From Halanaerobiaceae bacterium (GTDB lineage Bacteria > Bacillota > Halanaerobiia > Halanaerobiales > Halarsenatibacteraceae): a DNA stretch of 64,000 nt. Position numbers and translations under genes: made by a program. This document shows positions 25,907 through 34,973 of this stretch, piece after piece (position 1 is the first letter of the stretch; each line of letters starts with the position of its first letter). The stretch spans positions 1-64,000 of the forward strand of contig PWEJ01000119.1 of the NCBI GenBank assembly GCA_003553485.1, written 5' to 3'. The notes beneath the pieces are model-generated. The model searched no databases. It saw only the letters and a list, made by a program, of their open reading frames with translations, and was not told the DNA's origin.

Positions 25907-27046
25907 TTATCCCTTTTTAATTTCCTTAATTATTTCATCCTTTTCACTGTAATCGCCGACTATAATTGCACCTACTGGAGCTTCCTTATCATTTTTGAAT
26001 ATTCTACAATAATTTTCTTCCCTGGCAATCACTTCTGAAGTGATTGAGTCTTTTTCTTCCAGTATTCCCAGGGAAGTAACATCTACACCTGCTACCTTTA
26101 AGGTATGAGAAGGCACGAAGCCAGTAAATTCTGCTGATTTATTTACCATATTCTTGCCAGCTATCTTCCCCTGTTCCATAGAAGGAGGCCAGATACCATA
26201 GACTCTGCCATCATATTCAGCAACATCGCCGGCTGCATAGACATCAGCAACACTGGTTTCCATATGATTATTTACTATAATGCCTTTATCCACTTCAATA
26301 TCAGTATCCTCAACAAGGTCTAAGTTAGATCTTATTCCCGTAGAGAGTAAAACCATATCAGTCTCAATAATGGTTCCATCCTTTAATTTTACTGCCTCAA
26401 CTTTTTTATCCCCTAAAAAACTCTCGGTTATACTATCTAAATAGAATTGACAGCCCATCTTTTCTAATTTATTTTTCAACAACTCGCCACCAGTACTATC
26501 TAGTTGACGTTGCAAGAGATATTCTCCCATTTCTATTACATCTACTTTCAAATCAACTTTTTCTAAATTAATAGCTGATTCTAACCCCAAAAGGCCCCCT
26601 CCAATAACAATAGCTTTTTCTGATTTTTGAGCCTGGCTGTGAATCAGCTCGGCATCTCTAGCATCACGGAGAGTGAAGATATTCTCCATATCTATCCCTT
26701 CTATAGGAGGCACAAAGGGACTTGCCCCATTTGCTAATAGCAATTTATCATAGGCATATTCATCCCGCTCGGAAATAACTTTCTTCTCTGCTAGGGAAAT
26801 TTTTTTCACTTTTTCTCCCAATTTTAAGTCAATACAATTTTTAATAAACCAATCTCTATCGTTGATTATTATATCTTTTACACCTATTTCTCCAGATAAA
26901 CACTGTATCAAACGCGGTCTATAATAAAAGGGTTCATTTTCTTGAGAAAGTAAGATAATGTTGTCCTTTTTCTTAGCAAAATCTTTTACAATTTCTTTAG
27001 CTGCTGAAACACCAGCTACCCCAGAGCCAATTATTATATAATTCAC
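25907..27046 (-). CDS. FAD/NAD(P)-dependent oxidoreductase, NirB/rubredoxin-reductase-like
   Basis: The 379-residue protein is a two-dinucleotide-domain flavoprotein. FAD binding is shown by IIGSGVAGVSAAKEI at the N-terminus and VYAAGDVAEYDG near residue 290; NAD(P)H binding by AIVIGGGLLGLESAINLEK near residue 145. This pattern fits NADH:rubredoxin reductases and the N-terminal part of nitrite reductase NirB. No rubredoxin or iron-sulfur domain is attached, and the partner acceptor is unknown. In anaerobes such enzymes often feed oxygen or peroxide detoxification. The start is a GTG behind GGAGGT. Confidence 0.88.
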   Translation of the reverse strand: MNYIIIGSGVAGVSAAKEIVKDFAKKKDNIILLSQENEPFYYRPRLIQCLSGEIGVKDIIINDRDWFIKNCIDLKLGEKVKKISLAEKKVISERDEYAYDKLLLANGASPFVPPIEGIDMENIFTLRDARDAELIHSQAQKSEKAIVIGGGLLGLESAINLEKVDLKVDVIEMGEYLLQRQLDSTGGELLKNKLEKMGCQFYLDSITESFLGDKKVEAVKLKDGTIIETDMVLLSTGIRSNLDLVEDTDIEVDKGIIVNNHMETSVADVYAAGDVAEYDGRVYGIWPPSMEQGKIAGKNMVNKSAEFTGFVPSHTLKVAGVDVTSLGILEEKDSITSEVIAREENYCRIFKNDKEAPVGAIIVGDYSEKDEIIKEIKKG

Positions 27047-27092
27047 TGATTATACCTCCTGACTTATTAGAGCGAGCTTGTTTTTAGAAGAT

Positions 27093-27650
27093 TTACGCTC
27101 TTTCTAAATATTCACCATTCCTAGTGTCAATTTTAACCTCAGTCCCCTTTTCTATAAACATCGGGGCCTGCAAAGTATAACCTGTTTCCACTGTTATTTC
27201 CTTAGTAGCCCCGGAAACAGTATCCCCTTTAACAGCAGGTGGAGCTTTAACCACCTCTAAAACAACGGAAGTGGGAAGATTTATATCGATGGGCTTATCT
27301 TCATAAAAGACAACTTCCAGTTCCATGTTTTCCTTGATAAATTTTAATTTATCTCCTAATTGTTCTTCATTTAAATAAGTCTGTTCATAGGTATTGATGT
27401 CCATAAAAACGTGCTGCTCACCATCTTCATAGAGGTATTGCATCGGTCTTTTTTCAATATGGGCTTGCTTTACTTTCTCTCCAGCTCTAAAAGTTTTATT
27501 TACTACATGGCCATCGGTTAAGCTCTTTAATTTAGTACGAACAAAAGCTCCTCCTCTTCCAGATTTTGAATGCTCAAAATTTACTACAGTATAAATGTCA
27601 TCTTCTAATTCGATAGTTAATCCAGTGGAAAAATCATTAGTTGAAATCAT
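27093..27650 (-). CDS. efp: Translation elongation factor P
   Basis: EF-P relieves ribosome stalling at proline runs. The 185-residue length and three beta-barrel domains are standard. Domain I holds [12 protein letters not shown], the loop whose tip residue is modified in some bacteria (Arg in one group, Lys in others); here it reads GRGGA. Domain III ends with the family signature [24 protein letters not shown] split over residues 139-165. The gene follows the M24 peptidase gene, a pairing seen widely in Firmicutes. Confidence 0.97.
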   Translation of the reverse strand: MISTNDFSTGLTIELEDDIYTVVNFEHSKSGRGGAFVRTKLKSLTDGHVVNKTFRAGEKVKQAHIEKRPMQYLYEDGEQHVFMDINTYEQTYLNEEQLGDKLKFIKENMELEVVFYEDKPIDINLPTSVVLEVVKAPPAVKGDTVSGATKEITVETGYTLQAPMFIEKGTEVKIDTRNGEYLERA

Positions 27651-27724
27651 AATATACTCTCCTGTTTAAGTGATTATCGAGAAATATTGCCAAAAAACAT
27701 TATTTATATCTATCTTCCTTTTAT

Positions 27725-27752
27725 ATTATATCACATTTAACTCCATTAACAA
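27725..27752 (-). promoter_or_regulatory. Candidate promoter for efp
   Basis: TTGTTA (27747-27752) and TATAAT (27725-27730) are 16 bases apart on the minus strand, with TGTGA just ahead of the -10. It would start efp transcription about 70 bases before the ATG. Confidence 0.45.
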
Positions 27753-27798
27753 ATTAGCTAAAATTTAGAAAGCTCAAGGGGTTAAGTGGATAACCAGT

Positions 27799-28872
27799 TT
27801 ATAATTTAATCAATTCTTTGCTGCTGGAGTTTAAAACCTGACAACCCTCTTCAGTGATTAATAAATCATCTTCGATTCTGACTCCTCCCCAATCAGCAAT
27901 ATAAATACCGGGCTCATTGGTAACAACCATACCAGCTTTTAAGGTGGTTTCTGACTCAGTCGATAAACGAGGACTTTCATGTACTTCTATCCCCAGGCCA
28001 TGTCCTAATCCATGGCCAAAATTTTCCCCATAACCGGCTTCTTTAATAATATCTCTGGCAATAGCATCAGCTTCTGCTCCTGTCATCCCGGGTTGTAACT
28101 TCTCACAAACCAGTTTATTGGCTTTTAAAACTATACTATAAACTTCTTGTTGTTTATCACTGGGCTCACCCAGTACCACTGTCCTGGTCATATCTGAACA
28201 ATAATTATTATAATAGGTTCCAAAATCGAAGGTAATAAATTCCCCTTTGTTGATTTTTTTATCTGAGGCCACCCCATGGGGCAGGGAAGACCTGGGGCCC
28301 GAGGCAACTATAAAATCAAAGGCAGCCTTCTCCCCTCCCTCTTTTTTAAGTAAATATTCAAGTTCGGCTGCCAGTTCTTTTTCTGTCCTGCCAGGTTTGA
28401 TTTCAGGTAATAATTTTTCAAAAGCCCTTTCAGTAATCTCTATCGCTTTTTGGATATTAGCTATTTCCTGCTGAGCCTTTATCTGTCTCATTTTTTTTAT
28501 TTCTTCTTCTAGAGGAACAAAGGTTATATCGGAGCAGAGCTTATTTAACTCCTGATGAGTTTTATAGCTCATATATTCTTCTTCAAAGCCAATACTAGCA
28601 ATATCCAGAGAATTTAAAAACTCAGCTAATTTTTCTTTTTTGTTTTTACTTATTTCTTTAATATCAAAGGCAGATATTTCATTTTTAGCCTGCTCTACAT
28701 ATCTAAAATCAGTTATAAAAATGTTTTTGCCAGGTGTTATCACTAATTTGCCTGCAGTTCCAGTAAACCCCGAAAGATAAAATCTGTTTTCTGGGGAGGT
28801 GAGCAAAATAGCTTCTAATTCCTTTGCTGCCATTATTTCTTTTGTCTTTTCTATTCTTTTGCTGAAATTCAT
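27799..28872 (-). CDS. M24 family Xaa-Pro aminopeptidase/dipeptidase
   Basis: The 357-residue enzyme has a creatinase-like N-domain (TSPENRFYLSGFTGTAG) and a pita-bread metallopeptidase C-domain. Metal ligands are visible in FDFGTYYNNYCSDMTRT (two Asp), GHGLGHGLGIEVHE (His) and the two Glu of NEPGIY and VRIEDDLL. It cleaves X-Pro peptides in the cytoplasm. Whether it is PepP- or PepQ-like cannot be settled. Its ATG directly abuts the aroQ stop codon, so the two are co-transcribed. Confidence 0.93.
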   Translation of the reverse strand: MNFSKRIEKTKEIMAAKELEAILLTSPENRFYLSGFTGTAGKLVITPGKNIFITDFRYVEQAKNEISAFDIKEISKNKKEKLAEFLNSLDIASIGFEEEYMSYKTHQELNKLCSDITFVPLEEEIKKMRQIKAQQEIANIQKAIEITERAFEKLLPEIKPGRTEKELAAELEYLLKKEGGEKAAFDFIVASGPRSSLPHGVASDKKINKGEFITFDFGTYYNNYCSDMTRTVVLGEPSDKQQEVYSIVLKANKLVCEKLQPGMTGAEADAIARDIIKEAGYGENFGHGLGHGLGIEVHESPRLSTESETTLKAGMVVTNEPGIYIADWGGVRIEDDLLITEEGCQVLNSSSKELIKL

Positions 28873-29316
28873 TTAATCTTCTCCTTCCAAAATATTCTGC
28901 ATTGCCCTGATTGCTAAAAAATAGCCCTGTTCTCCAAAACCCATAATGACCCCATCTGCTTCTCTAGAAGTCAATAAGTTTTGTCTTTTCTTCTCTCTGG
29001 TAGCTAGGTTGCTAAAGTGAACTTCAATAATCGGCTTATCTATAGCAGCCAAACAATCAGCTAAAGCTAAACTGTAGTGGGTGTAGGCAGCTGGATTAAT
29101 TATATAGCCTGATATATCAGGGTTTAAGTCCTGAATGAAATTAATCATCTGCCCTTCTGAGTTACTCTGATAGCAGACTACTCCCCAGCCTATTTTTTCT
29201 GCCTCCTCCGTGATTTTGCCTTCTAACTTGGCTAAATTGCTTGTGCCATAATAACCAGGATCTCTTTGACCTAACCAGTTCATATTAGGTCCATTTATTA
29301 CAGCTATCTTAATCAT
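28873..29316 (-). CDS. aroQ: Type II 3-dehydroquinate dehydratase
   Basis: AroQ makes 3-dehydroshikimate in the shikimate pathway. The 147-residue protein has the standard dodecameric type II pattern: INGPNMNWLGQRDPGYYG with the catalytic Tyr on the flexible lid, CYQSNSEG, INPAAYTHYSLAL and IEVHFSN with the catalytic His. The start has GGAATGG upstream and overlaps the end of aroK by eight bases. Confidence 0.97.
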   Translation of the reverse strand: MIKIAVINGPNMNWLGQRDPGYYGTSNLAKLEGKITEEAEKIGWGVVCYQSNSEGQMINFIQDLNPDISGYIINPAAYTHYSLALADCLAAIDKPIIEVHFSNLATREKKRQNLLTSREADGVIMGFGEQGYFLAIRAMQNILEGED

Positions 29317-29830
29317 TGTACCATTCCTTTCCTTGTATTGGCAGTTTATCTAAAATAATATCAGCAACTTCCTCCACAGATAAATTATCTGTTTCAATTT
29401 TTTCGCCAATTTTATAATATTTTAACCTGGCTGCCAGCAATTTTTTAAGTTTCTTCTTTCTTTCCTCATTTTGTAACAGGGGACGAGAAGAGTTCTCTGT
29501 TCTAGCCAATAATGTCTCAATAGAAGCCGCTAACCAGAAGACCTTTCCCTTAGCTAAAAAATACTTCCTGCTGGAAGAAGCTAATATTGCCCCTCCCCCG
29601 GTAGCTACAATTATATTATCATATTCCTTATAAATATTAGCAATAATTTTCTTTTCTCTTTTTCTAAAATAACCTTCTCCTTGTTGCTGAAAAATTTCTT
29701 CAATTGATTTTCCTTCCATCTTTACTATCTCTTCATCGGTATCTAACCATCTCCATTTTAATTTATCTGCTAAAACCTTGGCCACACTGCTCTTACCTGA
29801 GCCCATCATACCTATCAGTGTCACAATCAC
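29309..29830 (-). CDS. aroK: Shikimate kinase
   Basis: The kinase phosphorylates shikimate with ATP. The P-loop is LIGMMGSGKSSVAK, followed by the shikimate-binding DTDEEIV and FRKREKK, then VATGGGA, and the lid ENSSRPLL. I place the start at a GTG at 29830, five bases after AGGTGA; the frame extends three codons further to 29839. It is the first gene after the pilus-locus terminator. In gammaproteobacteria aroK also follows pilQ; here the same linkage is seen, with aroQ instead of aroB next. Confidence 0.94.
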   Translation of the reverse strand: MIVTLIGMMGSGKSSVAKVLADKLKWRWLDTDEEIVKMEGKSIEEIFQQQGEGYFRKREKKIIANIYKEYDNIIVATGGGAILASSSRKYFLAKGKVFWLAASIETLLARTENSSRPLLQNEERKKKLKKLLAARLKYYKIGEKIETDNLSVEEVADIILDKLPIQGKEWYND

Positions 29831-29882
29831 AAAAATCACCTGCTGATTATTTATATTTTGTCTAAATATAATATACCGGCGG

Positions 29883-29912
29883 AAAAAAATTAGCTCCGGA
29901 TAAAGCCGGAGC
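29883..29912 (-). terminator. Terminator of the pilus/secretion locus
   Basis: The hairpin GCTCCGG/CCGGAGC (29893-29912) is followed on the minus strand by a run of seven T. It lies between the secretin gene and aroK. Confidence 0.87.
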
Positions 29913-29993
29913 AGTTAATTCTGCATTAGCATATAAAATCCAATGCCCTAATTAGATAATTCTGCTTAAATATAAATTTTCCTCCTTTGATTT

Positions 29994-31592
29994 TTAATTA
30001 TCAAGCAGATGAGGCGTAATTGATATAATGACTTCACTATTTCTGCCTAATTCCTGTTCTCTACTAAAGAGTTTGCCTATTATTGGCAGGTCATAAAGTC
30101 CAGGAATATAACTGCTGCTCTGTTGAAAATACTCCTGAAAGAGACCACCAATAAAATAGCTCTCCCCACACTTTAATCTGATTGTAGTCTCCAGCTCTCT
30201 GGTATTTAGTTGAGGAACAGTTGCACCTGTATGGGTTATTGTACTAACCTCCGGTCTCAAATCAATGATGATTTCCGAATTGGAGATAACTTCAATTTCC
30301 AGGTTTAAAATTATACCAGCATCCAGGTACTCATAACTGATTAATAAACCTTCTTTATCATATACAGGCAGGGGAATCCTATCCCCTATATGGAGCCTGG
30401 CCGGTTTTCCTGCTAATGAGACCAGACTGGGGGCAGCTAAAACTTTAAGACTATCTTCTTCTTTTTTCATGGTCAAATATTCCTGCCAGCTAATTTCACT
30501 TTCTCCCCTTTGAGAAAAATTAATATTTATAGAAGGCAGAGAGTTAAATAGACTAACTTCTCTTTGATCGAAATCGGTAATCTCTATAACTTCAAATTCC
30601 ACCAGAACTTGCTGGGGAATTTGATCTAAATGTTTGGTGAGATCTTGTATATTCTGTAGTTCTTGATAGCTCCCCTTTAAATATAACCTGTTATCTGCCA
30701 GGGGTTGCATTACTACCTCTGAGTAGATAGGTTGGAGAAAGTCTTTAACCTGCTGAGCACTGTGATAATCAAAGTTTATAACCTCTTCAGATAGAAATAT
30801 GCTTTCATTCTCAGCCAAAAATTCATTCCATACTTTTACTTTATCAAGGGGGCCTGATAATTGAATTCTTCCAGTAATAAAATCATATTCATAGGATACT
30901 TCCTCCTTAATGACTTTATCTAACAACAGAGCATTGATGCCTGGCCTCAGATAGAATTTCATTTCCTTATCCTGCTCAACTCCTAAAGTATCTTCCTCTT
31001 TTTCCTGCTTATCTTCCTTGCCCCTTACAACTAAATCAGCTATTAAACCCTTAGCCTGGGCCACTGGTTCTTCTTCACCGTACAAAATTAAAATATTATC
31101 ATCTTCCCAGTAAAACATCTCCAACTCTGAGAAGAATCTCCGGATTAACTCTGTTCTATCCTTGGTCCAGTTTACTGTCACTATTTCCAAAATATTTGAT
31201 TTCTCAGTATCAATCTCTCTGAATTTGAACTCTGCTGATAATCTGGCAATATTTTCAGGGGAGCCTATATAATAAACACCCTCAATTTCTATAAAATTAT
31301 AGCCACTGGCAAGCACAATATTTTCCAGAGTAGCCACTCCTTCGCTCTCTTTGATCTGGATACTGGCCCTGCCAGCAACTTCTTGGAATAGATAAATATC
31401 AATATCATTTGCCCTGGAATAAGAATAGATAATATCTCTAATATCGCCTTGACTGAAACTCATCGCTTTATGGGTATCTATTTCAGCAGCTTTACTGATA
31501 GTTATTGGGTAATGGGCTGCCAGAAAAATATTCAGAGCAAGAAAAAGACAGCCTAAAAGTATAAGATTTTTTTCTTTAAACCAAAATTTCAC
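29994..31592 (-). CDS. pilQ: Secretin (PilQ/GspD-like outer-membrane channel)
   Basis: The protein forms the outer-membrane pore of a type IV pilus or type II secretion system. An N-terminal signal segment (residues about 10-32) is followed by an STN/N0-like domain (to about 110), N1-type repeats, and the C-terminal secretin barrel. The barrel shows the family pattern VLAAPSLVSLAGKPARLHIGDRIP, then IILNLEIEVI, RELETTIRLKCGESYFIGGL and LYDLPIIGKLFS, ending in ITPHLLDN. 532 residues is short to medium for the family. A secretin in a Firmicute-like genome implies a second membrane. The start is a GTG after GGAGTTGATAAAAA. It is the last gene of the locus. Confidence 0.93.
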   Translation of the reverse strand: MKFWFKEKNLILLGCLFLALNIFLAAHYPITISKAAEIDTHKAMSFSQGDIRDIIYSYSRANDIDIYLFQEVAGRASIQIKESEGVATLENIVLASGYNFIEIEGVYYIGSPENIARLSAEFKFREIDTEKSNILEIVTVNWTKDRTELIRRFFSELEMFYWEDDNILILYGEEEPVAQAKGLIADLVVRGKEDKQEKEEDTLGVEQDKEMKFYLRPGINALLLDKVIKEEVSYEYDFITGRIQLSGPLDKVKVWNEFLAENESIFLSEEVINFDYHSAQQVKDFLQPIYSEVVMQPLADNRLYLKGSYQELQNIQDLTKHLDQIPQQVLVEFEVIEITDFDQREVSLFNSLPSININFSQRGESEISWQEYLTMKKEEDSLKVLAAPSLVSLAGKPARLHIGDRIPLPVYDKEGLLISYEYLDAGIILNLEIEVISNSEIIIDLRPEVSTITHTGATVPQLNTRELETTIRLKCGESYFIGGLFQEYFQQSSSYIPGLYDLPIIGKLFSREQELGRNSEVIISITPHLLDN

Positions 31593-31606
31593 TTTTTATC
31601 AACTCC

Positions 31607-32566
31607 TCATTTTCTCCCGTGGATTTTATATAAGTCGTTATCAAGCTTTAAAATTATTTTATCTTCAAGTTTAAAGAGGGCCATTTTCTCCTCCCGGATT
31701 TTTATTGAAGATAAATCTTTTTCTTTTTCGACTTCTAAAGTCAAAGTTTTAGCAGGAGTTTCTATAATAAATAACTCCCTTTTTTGTCCGGAAACATATC
31801 CCCGCCAGACAATATTCTCTGGCAGTTCAGCAAGGACAGGTAGCTCCTTCTTTACTGACATAATATTTTTAGAGCTGTTCTCAGATGGATAGTTAGCTAT
31901 ATTTTCATAAGTCATAACTGTATTATCGGATAAATCTTCAGTCTTTAAATCCACAGGAGCAAGCGGCTGATTTTTTCCCGCGGTAGAAAACCTCTTCAAA
32001 AGTAAGTCAGCAATTTCTTCCTCCAGGCCTATTTTATCCTTGTGTTTTATTATTTTGTCATACTCAAAGTCTTCAGGTAGATAAAGAGTATCAGCAATAG
32101 TGTAAGCAATATTCAAGATATAACTACCCTCTGTATCGGGAACTAATTTTAGTTCTGCAATCTTTAGAAAACCTTCTAGAGCAATAAAATCATAGAAAAA
32201 TGATTTTATTAAATCCAGTAAAGTTCCCTTTAATGAAAGTGTTATTTCACCTGGAAATAATTCCTCTACCTTTTCCTCCAGCACATAAATTTCTCTGGCC
32301 AAAATTTTGCCCAGGATAATTTCCTGCAGGCTTTCTCTAGAAATAGCTGTTAGTCCTTTTTCTCCAATAAGTCTCTCTTTGTTTTCTATATTATTTTGCA
32401 AAGCCGCTTTCTGCTGCTGCTGATTAATGGAAAGATCTTGCTCTAATTGGAGAGCAGTTATATTTGCTTCAACTTCAGGTATTAAATTGAAGAGATATAC
32501 TATAAAGATAACAGCTAAAAGAAAGAGCCCAATTTTTATCTTAGTTTTGGTAGCCAGCAGTTTCAT
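31607..32566 (-). CDS. pilO: PilO-like inner-membrane assembly protein
   Basis: A single N-terminal membrane helix (about residues 11-27) is followed by a coiled-coil region rich in Gln and Glu and then a ferredoxin-like fold (TLSLKGTLLDLIKSFFYDF). The C-terminal third, after residue 200, ends with WRGYVSGQKRELFIIETPAK, which recalls the GspC/PilP-type domain; it could be a PilO-PilP fusion. 319 residues is longer than a plain PilO. It overlaps pilN by 26 bases. Assignment rests on position and topology rather than strong similarity. Confidence 0.72.
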   Translation of the reverse strand: MKLLATKTKIKIGLFLLAVIFIVYLFNLIPEVEANITALQLEQDLSINQQQQKAALQNNIENKERLIGEKGLTAISRESLQEIILGKILAREIYVLEEKVEELFPGEITLSLKGTLLDLIKSFFYDFIALEGFLKIAELKLVPDTEGSYILNIAYTIADTLYLPEDFEYDKIIKHKDKIGLEEEIADLLLKRFSTAGKNQPLAPVDLKTEDLSDNTVMTYENIANYPSENSSKNIMSVKKELPVLAELPENIVWRGYVSGQKRELFIIETPAKTLTLEVEKEKDLSSIKIREEKMALFKLEDKIILKLDNDLYKIHGRK

Positions 32567-33131
32567 TATTTTCTCCTTCCTTAATCGTTATTTTCAAATT
32601 AAATGTGGGAGTCGAGGTATAACTTAATCTTTCAAGTAATATCTCTTCTTCTCTCTCTCTGTAACCAGCTACCCTTTTAATAATATTACTATAGGAATTA
32701 AAATTTTTAGCTTCACCCTGGATTATCAGATCTTCTTCCTGCCAGAGAAGCTTTAAAAAACCACCATCTTCTGCAAAAATTTCCTCTGCCAAAAAAAAGG
32801 CCCTTAATAATGGATTTTCTGCAATATCTTTTGTTTCATTTTTAAGAGAAAGCCAATAATTAAGTTCCTCTAATTCTTTTTCTAACTCTACCAGTTTTGA
32901 CTCTGCTACTGGGTGGGCAAGATTATTATCAAGCTCTCTTGCTGCAATGTGTAATTTAAAATAATATCCCAGCAGCAAAATCAACAAAATAACTAAAATG
33001 ATATTGATTTTACTAATGACCTGCTCGATTTTTACAGGGTTGAAGGAAATAAAGTTTATCTTATTCTTTTTAATCTTTTTCTGGCGGATATTATTTAAAT
33101 AGCTTAGAATTTTACCCCATAAGTCACTCAC
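32541..33131 (-). CDS. pilN: PilN-like inner-membrane assembly protein
   Basis: The 196-residue protein has a short cytoplasmic N-terminus with KKNKINFISFNPVK, similar to the PilN motif that binds PilM, a membrane helix at about residues 40-60, and a periplasmic coiled coil plus small domain with EDLIIQGEAKNFNSYSNII. It overlaps pilM by eight bases and pilO by 26, as PilN does in other loci. It should link the cytoplasmic PilM ring to PilO. Confidence 0.75.
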   Translation of the reverse strand: MSDLWGKILSYLNNIRQKKIKKNKINFISFNPVKIEQVISKINIILVILLILLLGYYFKLHIAARELDNNLAHPVAESKLVELEKELEELNYWLSLKNETKDIAENPLLRAFFLAEEIFAEDGGFLKLLWQEEDLIIQGEAKNFNSYSNIIKRVAGYREREEEILLERLSYTSTPTFNLKITIKEGENNETAGYQN

Positions 33132-34047
33132 TGCTAAGCATTCCCAGAGCCGGCAGTAAACTACTGGAATTTAGAGAGCTTAAAGAATTATCCTTTGATT
33201 TTTCAGCTTTATTTAAATTTTTGAAGAATTTAAGTTTATTTAGCTCCAGTTTTACCCAGAAATGACCGGCAGAAAAATCTTCCTGGGGTATTGCTTTATA
33301 TTCTTTATTAAAACCTGACCAGTACAATATTTTCTTGATTGGTTTTTTATTATACTCCTTTTGCAGGTATTCATCGGCTGAACTTATAAAGCTTTTCAAA
33401 TCTAGTGAGCTATCCTTATTATATTCTTCTTTGGGAAAATGGCGACTAAAGAAAATATTGTTTTTCCCTCCAGCAGTTAAATATATCTCTTTCTGATAGT
33501 CTTCTAAAAGCAATATCTCTTTTTCCTGCAAGAGATTTCTCAATAAAAGCCAGATAGACTCTCCTCTTATGGTAATCCGATGAAGCATGGGAAATTCATT
33601 GCCAATAACCTGACAATAGGATTTAATTAAACTTCTAGGAACAGCAACTAAATAGATATTATAACCAGTTTCTCCTGATCCCAGCAGGGAATAATCTACC
33701 ATAGCCTCGGAAATATTATAGGGAACGTTTCTTTCTGCCTCTAGATAAATGCATTCCTCTAATTCTCTTTTATTCAAAAGGGGAAACTGACAGCTCCTGG
33801 CTATAATATCCTCATTATTGATAATTAAATTTAAACGATGGGGCTTATATTTGATTTTCTCTTTAATTTTGCTCAAGGAATCCTGCAACAAATCTATAGA
33901 GGCCCCTTCTTTATTGCTACCACTTTCACCTTCAAACCTCTCATATAAAACCTCTATCAACTGCTTTTTATTATTCATCCTTCTTGAGGCATAAAATATT
34001 TCTTCATTATTCAGTGATAGTACAGCTAATAATCTCTTTTTAAACAT
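33124..34047 (-). CDS. pilM: PilM-like actin-fold assembly protein
   Basis: The 307-residue soluble protein shows the PilM/GspL-type pattern: FPLLNKRELEECIYLEAERNVPYNISEAMVDY near residue 95 and a central VAVPRSLIKSYCQVI. PilM binds the N-terminus of PilN on the cytoplasmic face. The usual ATP-binding motifs are weakly kept and the protein is slightly shorter than typical (about 350). The ATG has GGGGGGAG upstream. It starts the inner-membrane part of the locus, right after the pseudopilins. Confidence 0.82.
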   Translation of the reverse strand: MFKKRLLAVLSLNNEEIFYASRRMNNKKQLIEVLYERFEGESGSNKEGASIDLLQDSLSKIKEKIKYKPHRLNLIINNEDIIARSCQFPLLNKRELEECIYLEAERNVPYNISEAMVDYSLLGSGETGYNIYLVAVPRSLIKSYCQVIGNEFPMLHRITIRGESIWLLLRNLLQEKEILLLEDYQKEIYLTAGGKNNIFFSRHFPKEEYNKDSSLDLKSFISSADEYLQKEYNKKPIKKILYWSGFNKEYKAIPQEDFSAGHFWVKLELNKLKFFKNLNKAEKSKDNSLSSLNSSSLLPALGMLSSE

Positions 34048-34064
34048 TTTTATCTCCCCCCGGA

Positions 34065-34415
34065 TTAATTAAAACTATATTTTTCGATAATCAGGCCTTC
34101 TTCATATATAGTCACTGTTATATCCTTGTCTTTAGTATGGTCATAATCGATAACCATCAGCTTTGACTCTGGATGAATTATCTCCAGCCTGAAATTTTCA
34201 CCAAAATTATGCATCTTATCTTCTTTTATCTCGCTCCCTATGGAAATTCCAGAGGCCATTAAAGCTTCTATCTCCTGCTGTCTTTGCAGCGACTGCTGCA
34301 GATTTAATTTCCAGCGGCAGTAGCTGGCCAGAGAAAGGGACAGCAGAGATAGAAATATAACTAATATTAAAGTGGAGAATAATAATTGACCTCTTTCAGA
34401 TTTAAACCACGCCAT
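34065..34415 (-). CDS. Minor pseudopilin-like protein without Glu5
   Basis: The 116-residue protein has a short charged leader (MAWFKSERG) followed by a hydrophobic helix QLLFSTLILVIFLSLLSLSL and a small soluble part. If cut after Gly8 the mature chain would have Ser, not Glu, at position 5, as in tip pseudopilins of the GspK type. I chose ATG 34415 because GGGAGTGATTAAA precedes it and it sits one base after the upstream stop; the longer frame to 34508 overlaps the neighbour. Role by position: tip or minor pilin. Confidence 0.7.
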   Translation of the reverse strand: MAWFKSERGQLLFSTLILVIFLSLLSLSLASYCRWKLNLQQSLQRQQEIEALMASGISIGSEIKEDKMHNFGENFRLEIIHPESKLMVIDYDHTKDKDITVTIYEEGLIIEKYSFN

Positions 34416-34416
34416 T

Positions 34417-34959
34417 TTAATCACTCCCTGATACTCTTTGACTAAAAACTGTCTGTTGATAACATTTCTGCCTTTTAAAAGGTCCTGCTCGACAGATAAT
34501 AATTTCAATGATATTATCCTCTAACCAGTTAATTTGAAAACTTACTAGATCAGATAAAAGGCTATCAATCCTGGTAAATTCCCTTTCTCCACCGTTATCT
34601 GCTATGATTTCTCTTTTATAGCCCAGCTCCTTTCCCTGAGCTGACTGATAAGATTTATATCTAACCCAGTGATAATCGGCAGAACTATTTTGAGGTTCTA
34701 AATTGATTTTAAGTGAGAGCTCATTATTATTAATTTCAACATCGCTGGCTCTGGTAATTTCTCTGGCAATGCGATTAGTTATAATAGCAGTCTCGTTTTG
34801 CAGTTTACCGGTGAATATAAGGGAATGATGCATCCTGCCAGCCTGAATAAAAATATTTAATACCAGCGTGAGGAAAATCGCCACAAAAACCAAAGATATA
34901 ATAATTTCAATGAGAGTGAAACCCCTTATATTTTTTATTTTTCTAATTTTATTATCCAG
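34417..34959 (-). CDS. Pseudopilin (GspJ/ComGF-like), probable CTG start
   Basis: The prepilin motif RGFTLIEIIISLVFVAIFL is in frame but lies upstream of the first ATG/GTG/TTG of the ORF. The only plausible initiation point is a CTG at 34957-34959, nine bases after GGAGG, giving the leader LDNKIRKIKNIRG and a 180-residue protein with Glu5 and a beta-rich C-terminal part. Cleavage would be after Gly. Without this extension the helix would have no leader. The gene begins 14 bases after the previous stop. Confidence 0.75.
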   Translation of the reverse strand: MDNKIRKIKNIRGFTLIEIIISLVFVAIFLTLVLNIFIQAGRMHHSLIFTGKLQNETAIITNRIAREITRASDVEINNNELSLKINLEPQNSSADYHWVRYKSYQSAQGKELGYKREIIADNGGEREFTRIDSLLSDLVSFQINWLEDNIIEIIICRAGPFKRQKCYQQTVFSQRVSGSD

Positions 34960-34973
34960 GATTAGTTTCCTCC

